Source of the DNA: Notolepis coatsorum
Lineage: Eukaryota; Chordata; Actinopteri; Aulopiformes; Paralepididae
Assembly (NCBI GenBank): GCA_963971535.1
Contig: OZ020592.1
Location: 130,183,663 to 130,247,662 of the forward strand
Direction of reading: 5' to 3'
Length of the DNA: 64,000 nucleotides
Shown here piece after piece: positions 21,702 to 31,199 of this stretch; the stretch's first letter is position 1, and the number at the start of each line of letters is the position of its first letter. The position numbers and the translations under genes are program-made. The notes under the pieces were generated by a model. That model worked only from the letters and a program-made list of their open reading frames with translations. It was not told where the DNA came from and did no database searches.

Positions 21702-21843
21702 CTGGTGTATGTAGTGTGTCCCGTACGTGTCTATCAGCCGTCTGTACAGAGCTCTGTTCTGGCTCGTATTGACACTCAGCGGGAGCCTCTGCAGATGCTT
21801 GGTGAACTCCATACTGAGCTGCGGGTGGTCGGCTAGCCTGTAG
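21702..21843 (-). CDS. prf1: Perforin-1-like protein, middle exon (MACPF signature)
   Basis: 142 nt bounded by TCTCAG|CTACAGG and CACCAG|gtcagt. It enters in phase 2 (joining AG from exon 44,146-44,411 to C, giving Ser) and leaves in phase 0. It encodes YRLADHPQLSMEFTKHL, a Leu-rich link and YRRLIDTYGTHYIHQ, the MACPF/CDC signature with the YGTH core found in perforin and complement C6-C9. No breaks. The next exon lies 16.55 kb away. Part of this exon is duplicated at 42,901-42,988. Confidence 0.93.
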
Positions 21844-21884
21844 CTGAGACAACGAGACCAATCACAACACAGTGTCATGTCATC

Positions 21885-22445
21885 TTAACTCTTTCATGGC
21901 CATACGCTTCCCCCATCGTTCACCGTCTAGCACCAGCTTTTCATGACCATTTTCATGATATTTCATGATCTTTGCGGAGCTATTGTATATTCTATATTAT
22001 AGCTATGTAGACAATAGTATGGCTCATTTGACAAACACTATTTATAGTCCAACATGTAAAAAAGCGTTCGTTTCTACACACTGTAGTTTGTAGTTTATTA
22101 CACGCTAAACATCGTCCATTTCCAAGATAATCCAGTCTTTTTCCATAGATCGCGAGATAGGACGCATTATATGCAATAGGCCCGAATCATTCTGGTTGAT
22201 TCCCTGAACCCTCAAATACTCCCAAATAAAAGGTATATAACATGTACATATAAAAATCATCAGGGGGGGGGGGGTCGTTTTAACTCAAAACTGTGATCGT
22301 GTTTGTCAAGCATGTTTTACGTCCGGTAAAACATAAAACTGTGATCGTTAGAAAAACATGTTTCAGGTTCGGTAAAATAGACATAGAATATACCTTACCT
22401 TAGCCAGAAGGTATTCAAAAAACCTTTTACCGATTACCAGTGTAT
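21885..22445. mobile_element. piggyBac-like left end in the perforin intron
   Basis: TTAACTCTTTCATGGCCATA at 21,885 resembles the TTAACTCATTGACCGCCA end of the MITE at 13,916. Downstream sequence shares GCTATTG and ATGGCTCATTTGAC motifs with that element. The partial exon copy at 42,988 ends at the same TTAA and lacks this sequence, which looks like an empty site. The right end was not found, probably because it lies beyond the 15-kb composite insertion that starts at 22,454. Confidence 0.45.
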
Positions 22446-22518
22446 ATGTCTATTAGGGCTGACCCCTATTAGTTGATTAGTCGACTAATCGGTCGAAAGG
22501 GGCCGTAGTCGACCAGCC
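22175..22518. repeat. Outer arm segment, inverted copy of 29,290-29,646
   Basis: From AATAGGCCCGAATC through the hAT-like end and ATTAGTCGACTAAT, this reads as the reverse complement of 29,290-29,646 with few differences. It includes flanking sequence outside the hAT end, so the inversion copied more than the element. Confidence 0.85.
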
Positions 22519-23805
22519 AAGTACCCTAAAATACCCCAAAATACCCCAAAGTATACCCCAAAATACCCCAAAATACCCCAAAGTATACCCCAAAGTATAC
22601 CCCAAAAGACCCCAAAGTATACCCCAAAATACCCCAAAGTACCCCAAAATACCCCAAAGTATACCCCAAAGTACCAGAAAATACCCCAAAATACCCCAAA
22701 GTACCCTAAAATACCCCAAAATACCCCAAAATACCCTAAAATACCCCAAAGTACCAGAAAATACCCCAAAGTACCCTAAAATACCCCAAAGTACCCCAAA
22801 ATACCCCAAAGTACCCCCAAAGTACCAGAAAATACCCCAAAATACCCCAAAGTACCCTAAAATACCCCAAAATACCCCAAAGTATACCCCAAAGTATACC
22901 CCAAAGTACCAGAAAATACCATAAATACCCCAAAGTATACCCCAAAGTACCAGAAAATACCCCAAAGTACCCTAAAGTACCCCAAAATACCACAAAGTAT
23001 ACCCCAAAATGCCCCAAAATACCCCAAAGTACCCCAAAATAGCCCAAAGTACCCTAAAATACCCCAAAATACCCCAAAGTATACCCCAAAATACCAGAAA
23101 ATACCCCAAAGTACCCCCAAAATACCCCAAAGTACCCCAAAATACCCCAAAGTACCCCAAAATACCCCAAAGTACCCCAAAGTATACCCCAAAATACCCC
23201 TAAAATACCCCAAAATACCCCAAAGTACCCCAAAATACCCCAAAGTATACCCCAAAATACCCCAAAGTACCCCAAAATACCCCAAAGTACCAGAAAATAC
23301 CAGAAAATACCCCAAAATACCCCAAAGTACCAGGAAATACCCCAAAGTACCCCAAAATACCCCAAAATACCCCAAAGTACCAGAAAATACCCCAAAGTAC
23401 CCCAAAGTACCCTAAAAGACCCCAAAAGACCCCAAAGTATACCCCAAAATACCAGAAAATACCCCAAAGTACCCCAAAATACCCCAAAGTATACCCCAAA
23501 ATACCCCAAAATACCCCAAAGTACCCTAAAATACACCAAAATACCCCAAAGTACCCCAAAATACCCCAAAGTACCCCAAAGTATACCCCAAAATATCCCA
23601 CAGTACCCCAAAGTACCCCAACATATCCCAAAATACCCCAAAGTACCAGAAAATACCCCAAAATACCCCATAGTATACCCCAAAATACCCCAAAGTACCC
23701 CAAAATACCCCAAAGTACCCAAAAGTATACCCCAAAATACCCCACAGTACCCCAAAATACCCCAAAGTGCCTGGAAATATACCACAAAGTACCACAAAAT
23801 ACCTA
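22519..23805. repeat. (TACCCCAAAA)n array, left arm
   Basis: About 1.29 kb of 10-bp units ACCCCAAAAT / ACCCCAAAGT with some 12-bp TATACCCCAAAG units. The minus strand is (TTTTGGGGTA)n. Long open frames of Gly/Tyr/Phe/Val/Trp arise only because the unit has no stop on the minus strand. Confidence 0.97.
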
Positions 23806-23821
23806 AAATGAAAAAACTAAT

Positions 23822-24755
23822 GTGTAATAGTGTGTAATAGTGTAATAGTGTAATAGTGTGTAATAGTGTAATAGTGTGTAATACTGTAATAGTGTAATAC
23901 TGTAATACTGTAATAGTGTGTAATAGTGTAATAGTGTGTAATTGTGTGTAATAGTGTGCTAGTGTAATGGTGTGTAATAGTGTGTAATAGTGTAATAGTG
24001 TGTAATAGTGTAATAGTGTGCTAGTGTGTAATAGTGTGTAATAGTGTGTAATAGTGTGTAATAGTGTGCTAGTGTAATAGTGTAATGGTGTGTAATAGTG
24101 TGTAATAGTGTGTAATAGTGTGCTAGTGTAATAGTGTGTAATAGTGTGCTAGTGTAATAGTGTAATAGTGTGCTAGTGTGTAATAGTGTAATAGTGTGTA
24201 ATAGTGTGCTAGTGTAATAGTGTAATGGTGTGTGCTAGTGTGTAATAGTGTGCTAGTGTAATAGTGTAATGGTGTGTAATAGTGTAATAGTGTGTAATAG
24301 TGTGTAATAGTGTAATAGTGTGCTAGTGTAATAGTGTGTAATAGTGTGCTAGTGTAATAGTGTAATAGTGTGCTAGTGTAATAGTGTGTAATAGTGTGCT
24401 AGTGTAATAGTGTAATAGTGTGTAATAGTGTAATAGTGTGTACTAGTGTAATAGTGTGTAATAGTGTAATTTTGTGTAATAGTGTGTGATAGTGTGTAAT
24501 AGTGTAATAGTGTGTAATAGTGTAATGTGTAATAGTGTGTAATAGTGTAATAGTGTGCTAGTGTAATAGTGTGTAATAGTGTGTAATAGTGTAATAGTGT
24601 GCTAGTGTAATAGTGTGCTAGTGTGTAATAGTGTGTAATAGTGTGCTAGTGTAATAGTGTGTAATAGTGTGTAATAGTGTAGTAGTGTGTAATAGTGTAA
24701 TAGTGTAATTTTGTGTAATAGTGTGTAATAGTGTGTAATAGTGTCTATTACACTA
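23822..24755. repeat. (TGTAATAGTG)n array, left arm
   Basis: About 0.93 kb of 8- and 10-bp units with variants TGCTAGTG and TAATGGTG. Near 24,744 the orientation flips to CACTATTAC, which marks the centre of the inverted structure. Confidence 0.97.
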
Positions 24756-24924
24756 TTACACACTATTACACTAATAATGGATTGGATTTATATAGCGCTC
24801 TTCATGACACCCCAGTGACCCCAGAGCGCGTACAGAGTCCATTATTCATTCATACACAGTCATACCGGTGGTGGTAAGCAGACTCACGGAAGCGGAGGCG
24901 ACTCACGGAAGCGTGGCGATTGAT

Positions 24925-27249
24925 TGATTGATTGAATTGATTGATTGATTGAAAAGTTTATTAACAGATTGCAGAATGGGTACAGTACAGTACAGCTCAA
25001 TACATACAATTGTTAAGGGGATGCAGACCAGAGAAAGACTTTCGTCTTGTTTACATCAGGGTCCCCCATTTTCAATTCATCATAACATATATGACATACA
25101 TGACATACAGATAGACAGTACTGCTACATCTATACATTTATGACATATCAGATTTGCAAATACAGTACTGTTTGTGATACAAAAGTGTCCAGAAAAAGAG
25201 TGTATATACATTTGGCGTAGAAACTGTACATTGGAGGAGGTTGGGTGGGTGGGGTGGGGTTGGGTGGGTGGTTGAGGGCTGTACATTGGAGGTGGGGGGG
25301 GGGGGGTTGGGTAGGGGACACACACACATTTTACACTGTACATTGGAATACTGACAAAGCCTTACTTGGTCATTTACTGTACAACTAGGTTAGGACATTT
25401 GTAGGGGCCAGTTTCGAATTACAGTCTCACGTAGGTGTTTTTTTTAGTGTTTTTGAAAGTGGGTAGTGATTCACATTCCTTTACCCCACAGCTTTAGGTA
25501 GGGCGTTCCACATTGATGTGGCATAATTGCGAAACGTGTTTAGTCCCTTGTTTGAGCCGAATCTGGGTTTTACATGATTTGTGGAGCTCCCTCTGGTGTT
25601 GTGATCGTGGTATTCACTGACCTTTGGGAAGTATTTTGACATTGGTCGCGTAGTGTATCTTGTAGACCAGGCCCATTGCAAGTTCCTGTACTCTGTCGTC
25701 TACTCTAAGCCATCCTATGTTGTCAAAGTGGGCAGGGGAGAGGTGGGTTCTAGGAGTCAGGTCAAGCAGTAGTCTGACTAGCTTGTTTTGAGATGTTTGT
25801 AATTTGTTTTTTAGTGCCTTTGAGGTGCTTTGGTACCATGAGGTGCAAGCATAGTCGTAGTACCCTTGAATGAGTGCTCCTGCTAGAGTCTTCAGGGTAT
25901 TCTTGTTTACCAGAGAGGAGATCCGGTACAAGAATCGCATTTGTTGGTTGACTTTTTTTATTACATTGGATGCCATTTTGTCACAGGAAAGATTAGCCTC
26001 TAGGATGGAACCCAGGTAGGTAATTTCATCTTTCCTTGTGATAATATTGTCACCCACTGTAACCGAGAAGCCGTCGGTCTTGCTGAGTTTGTTATTTGAA
26101 CCGAAGAGAATGGACTCTGTTTTGCCCATGTGTAATGATAGTTTGTTGTCGGCGAGCCATATGCAGATTTTGCCTAGTTCCGAGCTGAGGGCTTTTTCAA
26201 CCTGTAACTTGTTCTTGTCAGAGACCAGCAGGGCTGAGTCGTCTGCAAACAGGAACAAGTTGCAGTCACAAGCTGACGACATGTCATTTGCATAAATTAG
26301 GAATAGTAGCGGCCCTAGTATGCTTCCTTGTGGAACACCACAGCTCACTGTGAGGGGGGGGGATAGGGTACCGTTTACCTCCACCATCTGTTCCCTCCCC
26401 TCCAGGTAGGATTGTATCCAGCTCACTGATAAACTATCAAAACCAATTGCCTTTAGCTTGTCAATCAGAATGGTGTGATTGACAGTGTCGAAGGCCTTTT
26501 GTAGGTCCAGCATGACCATGCCGCAGTATTTGCCCGCGTCCACCTCTTGTTTGATGTGGTCGTTCAAGTAGAGAAGGCATGTGTCAGTGGAGTGGGATGT
26601 TCTGAAGCCAGATTGGAATTTGTTGATTCGATTTTTTTCCGCGAGGTACTTTTCGATCTGTTCGTATACTATTTTTTCCATGACTTTCGAGATGGATGTA
26701 AGGATAGAAACAGGGCGGTAGTTGCCCGGGTCTAATTTGCTGCCCTTTTTGTGCAGGGGTGTTACTCTCGTAATTTTGAAGTCCTTGGGGACGTGTCCCT
26801 GTTTTATGGAGAGGTTTATTATGTGTGTGATGACTGGGGTGATGGCTGCTGCTGAGTCTCTGAGGAATTTGGAGGGGATGTTGTCATGGCCAGTGGCCTT
26901 GTTTGGTTCGAGGGCGCTCAGTTTTTTTAGTACCTCTTCTGTAGTTACCATTTCCAGTTTGAAGTCGTCTTTGTGGACGCCTAGGTTCTTGTAGTATGCT
27001 ACTATGTGTTCTACCCCATACTGCCCTGAGTGGGAGGGTAGTTTGTTTACCAGTGTTGTGGCTATGTTTGTGAAGAAAGTGTTTAAGTAATTGGCTACAT
27101 CCAGCTTGTCTGTGATGAGCGTGTTGTCCGTCTTTATGTTTATGTTTGAGAACCTGGTTTTAAGTTTTTTACTGCAGCCTAGTTGATTGTTGAGTAATTT
27201 CCAAAGTTCACATGGTTTATTTTTGTTTTCCTCGGTTTTGTCATTGATG
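24925..27249 (-). mobile_element. 5'-truncated LINE (CR1/L2-group) with (TCAA)n tail
   Basis: Minus strand: RT coding, 3' UTR, then TTAATAAACTTTTCAATCAA... tail repeats at 24,925-24,960. There is no endonuclease, so it is 5' truncated. A short 3' fragment of the same family is at 46,944-47,035. A C/G-rich low-complexity patch with GGTTGGGTGGGTGG lies at about 25,240-25,315. Exact clade not assigned. Confidence 0.8.
25481..27249 (-). pseudogene. LINE reverse transcriptase, 5' truncated
   Basis: Open on the minus strand from 27,249 to 25,614 without an interruption that I can see. Motifs in order: NKATGHDNIPSKFLRD, NYRPVSILTSISKVMEK, FQSGFRTSHSTDTCL, DLQKAFDTVNH, GVPQGSILGPLLFLIYAND, and the catalytic FADDSALLV. 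The C-terminal part continues in another frame after about 25,640 (SEYHDHNTRGSSTNH...MWNALPKAVG), so one frameshift is present. The fingers, palm and thumb are there; the endonuclease is missing. Confidence 0.85.
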
Positions 27250-27453
27250 AAATTTTTTTAATCATCGCCTACGGCCCCTCCGACCACCACCAACATTCAT
27301 TCACATGCATACACATTCATACGAGGCAAGTAGGTTAAGTGTCTTGCCCAAGGACACAACGGCAGTGGGATGGACATGGGCTTGAGCGGGATTCGAACCA
27401 CCAACCCTTCAATCATTGGACGACCCGCTCTACCCCTGAGCCACGCCGCCCCA

Positions 27454-27843
27454 CACTATTACACTATTGCACACTATTACACTATTACACTATTACACAC
27501 TATTACACAAAATTACACTATTACACACTATTACACTATTACACACTAGCACACTAGCACACTATTACACTATTACACTATTACACTAGCACACTATTAC
27601 ACACTATTACACACTATTACACTAGTACACTATTACACAATTACACTATTACACACTATTACACTATTACACACTATTACACTATTACACACTATTACAC
27701 TATTACACACTATTACACTATTACACAATATTACACTATTACACACTATTACAGTATTACAGTATTACACACTATTACACACTATTACACACTAACACTA
27801 TTACACTATTACACACTATTACACTATTACACACTATTACACA
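27454..27843. repeat. (CACTATTACA)n array, right arm copy 1
   Basis: Reverse-complement form of 23,822-24,755, about 0.39 kb, continuing the short piece at 24,744-24,772 on the other side of the SINE. Confidence 0.95.
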
Positions 27844-28437
27844 AAATGTGCACATTTTAGTTTTTCATTTTAGGTATTTTGTGGTACTTTGTGGTATATT
27901 TCCAGGCACTTTGGGGTATTTTGGGATATGTTGGGGTACTTTGGGGTATTTGGGGGTACTGTGGGGTATACTTTGGGGTATTTTGGGGTATTTTAGGGTA
28001 CTTTGGGGTATTTTCTGGTACTTTGGGGTATTTTGGGGTATACTTTGGGGTATTTTGGGGTACTTTGGGGTATACTTTGGGGTACTTTGGGGTATTTTGG
28101 GGTATTTGGGGGTACTGTGGGGTATACTTTGGGGTATACTTTGGGGTACTTTGGGGTACTTTGGGGTATTTTAGGGTACTTTGGGGTATTTTGGGGTATA
28201 CTTTGGGGTATTTTGGGGTACTTTGGGGTATACTTTGGGGTACTTTGGGGTATTTTGGGGTATTTTCTGGTATTTTGTGGTATACTTTGGGGTACTTTGT
28301 GGTATTTTGGGGTATTTTGGGGTACTTTGGGGTATTTTCGGGTATACTTTGGGGTATTTTCTGGTACTTTGGGGCGATTAGTAGGACCCTCTTAGTCGAA
28401 TATAAAAAAAAAATTATAATATTATATATATATATAT
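27844..28437. repeat. (TTTTGGGGTA)n array, right arm copy 1, with bounding motifs
   Basis: Starts with the perfect 16-bp palindrome AAAATGTGCACATTTT, then TAGTTTTTCATTTTAGGTAT, the array to about 28,376, and GATTAGTAGGACCCTCTTAG followed by an AT-rich stretch. The same order recurs at 28,858 and 29,865. Confidence 0.93.
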
Positions 28438-28732
28438 TAGGGATGCTCGATATTGGCTTTTTTACCGATACCGATATTCCGATATTGTCCAACTCTTAAT
28501 TTCCGATACCGATATCAACCGATACCGATATATGCAGGGTTTCCCCCCCCCCCCCCCCCCCCCCCCAAAACGGAATAATTTCAGGTAACTAATCATTTCA
28601 CTGGATATATATATAACAAATATTGTTATTGTTTTTTTTTTTTTTAAACCGATACGGATATTTTCCGATATCACATTTTACTGCCGATATCGGCCGATAA
28701 TATCGGTCGGCCGATAATATCGGACATCCCTA
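28438..28732. mobile_element. hAT-like MITE in an AT-rich linker
   Basis: Termini TAGGGATGCTCGATATTGG and, reverse-complemented, TAGGGATGTCCGATATTAT. It is 295 bp, rich in CCGATA / TATCGG, with a C-run at about 28,541-28,566. The parallel linker at 30,265-30,290 lacks it and so looks like an empty site. Flanks are both TA-rich, so the target duplication cannot be told apart. Confidence 0.75.
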
Positions 28733-28830
28733 ATATATATATTTTGTATCATTCTTTCCAAAAGAAAAGAGGCCTAGAAGCGTGGCTAACGCTAATGGCA
28801 CGCATACCAGAAGCTAACTGCCTACGAAAA

Positions 28831-29289
28831 CACTATTACACTATTACACACTATTACACAAAATGTGCACATTTTAGTTTTTCATTTTATGTATTTTGTG
28901 GTACTTTGTGGTATATTTCCAGGCACTTTGGGGTATTTTGGGATATGTTGGGGTACTGTGGGGTATACTTTGGGGTACTTTGGGGTTATTTTGGGTATTT
29001 TAGGGTACTTTGGGGGTATTTTGCGGTATTTTCTGGTACTTTGGGGTATATTTGGGGTATTTTGGGGTATACTTTGGGGTACTTTGGGGTATACTTTGGG
29101 GTATACTTTGGGGTACTTTGGGGTATTTTGGGGTACTTTGGGGTATACTTTCGGGTATTTTGGGGTACTTTGGGGGTATTTTCTGGTATTTTGGGGTATA
29201 CTTTGGGGTACTTTTGTGGTATTTTGGGGTATACTTTGGGGTATTTTGTGGTACTTTAGGGTATTTTCTGGTACTTTGGGGTGATTAGT
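28831..29289. repeat. Satellite module, right arm copy 2
   Basis: Short CACTATTACA run (28,831-28,860), AAAATGTGCACATTTT, then (TTTTGGGGTA)n to about 29,281 and GTGATTAGTAGGACCC. The region before it (28,741-28,830) matches 30,292-30,383. Confidence 0.93.
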
Positions 29290-29646
29290 AGGACCCGACT
29301 AAGAGGTTGGCTGGTCGACTACGGCTCCTTTCGACCGATTAGTCGACTAATAGGGGTCCGCCCTAATAGACATATACACTGGTAATTGGTAAAAGGTTTT
29401 TTGAATACCTTCTGGCTAAGGTAAGGTATATTCTATGTCTATTTTACCGAACCTGAAACATGTTTTTCTAACAATCACAGTTTTATGTTTTACCGGACGT
29501 AAAACATGCTCGACAAACACGATCACAGTTTTGAGTTAAAACGACCCCCCCCCCCCCCCTGATTTTTATATGTACATGTTATATACCTTTTATTTGGGAG
29601 TATTTGAGGGTTCAGGGAATCAACCAGAATGATTCGGGCCTATTAC
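29290..29646. repeat. Inverted copy of the left outer arm (22,175-22,518)
   Basis: Contains TTAGTCGACTAATAGGGG, the hAT-like end GCCCTA, the flank ATAGACATATACACTGG, a G/C-run counterpart (C15 at about 29,546) and GATTCGGGCCTATT, after which it passes straight into a CACTATTAC array. The join lies at a shared AATAG. Confidence 0.85.
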
Positions 29647-30290
29647 ACTATTACACACTAGCACACTATTACACTATTACACTAGCACACTATTACACAC
29701 TATTACACTAGCACACTATTACACTATTACACTATTACACACTATTACACTATTACACACTATTACACTATTACACACTATTACAGAATTACAGTATTAC
29801 ACACTATTACACACTATTACACACTATCACACTATTACACTATTACACACTATTACACTATTACACAAAATGTGCACATTTTAGTTTTTCATTTGAGGTA
29901 TTTTGTGGTACTTTGTGGTATATTTCCAGGCACTTTGGGGTATTTTGGGATATGTTGGGGTATTTTGGGGTACTGTGGGGTATACTTTGGGGTACTTTGG
30001 GGTATTTTGGGGTATTTTCTGGTACTTTGGGGTATATTTGGGGTACTTCGGGGTATTTTAGGGTACTTTGGGGTATTTTGGGGTATACTTTGGGGTACTT
30101 TGGGGTATTTTGGGGTACTTTGGGGTATTTTGGGGTATACTTTGGGGTACTTTGTGGTATTTTGGGGTATTTTGGGGTACTTTCGGGTATACTTTGGGTT
30201 ATTTTGGGGTATACTTTGGGGTATTTTCTGGTACTTTGGGGTGATTAGTAGGACCCTCTTAGTCGAATAAAAAAAATATATATATATATA
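29641..30290. repeat. Satellite module, right arm copy 3
   Basis: CACTATTACA array 29,641-29,865, AAAATGTGCACATTTT, (TTTTGGGGTA)n to about 30,241, GATTAGTAGGACCCTCTTAG and an AT-rich linker. Same order as copies 1 and 2. Confidence 0.93.
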
Positions 30291-30429
30291 TATTTTGTAT
30301 CATTCTATCCAAAAGAAAAGAGGCCTAGAAGCGTCGCTAACGCTAATGGCACGCATACCAGAAGTTAACTGCCTACGAAAACAGGCACAGAGGCACTGAA
30401 AGAGGATTTCACCCATCTAATGAACACAC

Positions 30430-30865
<436 letters not shown>

Positions 30866-30945
30866 CACTAAACCAATGCACTTGTACGGTAGGTAGCAAT
30901 GTTAGCTCTTATAACGCTAGTGTAGTTACGTTTTTATTAGTGGTC

Positions 30946-31172
30946 AGAGTTGGGTCCATAGGACTTATCCAAGCCCCATGGATCCATCAGTGGCCGCGTA
31001 TTGTGTGCGTATGTACCCGTTCCCTCATCTAAAGAGTTGGGTCCATAAGGCTTATCCAAGCCTTACGGATCCATCAGTGGTCGTGTATTGTGTGCGTATG
31101 TACCCGTTCCCTCATCTAAAGAGTTGGGTCCACAAGGCTTATCCTAGCCTCATGGATCCATCAGGTTTTTCC
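30946..31172. repeat. 87-bp tandem repeat, about 2.6 units
   Basis: Units begin AGAGTTGGGTCCATA at 30,946, 31,033 and 31,120 and contain GGATCCATCAGTGG and TACCCGTTCCCTCATC. It lies in the 3' UTR of the long L2. Confidence 0.9.
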
Positions 31173-31199
31173 AAGCCATAACTATTTGTAAGCTAGACT

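Larger units (their letters stand above)
24773..27453 (-). mobile_element. tRNA-derived SINE split by a LINE
   Basis: The right piece (27,250-27,453) has head GGGGCGGCGTGGCTCAGGGG (minus strand), B-box-like GGTTCGAATCC, and TGTCCTTGGGCAAGACACTT. The left piece (24,773-24,924) is its tail with GGATTTATATAGCGCTCTTC. The SINE sits in the CACTATTAC array just beside the palindrome centre, and the LINE entered it later. Confidence 0.75.

Noticed and set aside
22477-23797. Long Gly/Tyr/Phe/Trp-rich frames (up to ~247 codons) on the minus strand
   Set aside because: They follow the 10-bp TTTTGGGGTA unit in all three frames and have no start context, domain or unique sequence. Same for 27,848-28,499 and 28,744-30,270.
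22519-23805. Interstitial telomere
   Set aside because: The unit contains TTTTGGGG but vertebrate telomere is TTAGGG; no TTAGGG runs are present.
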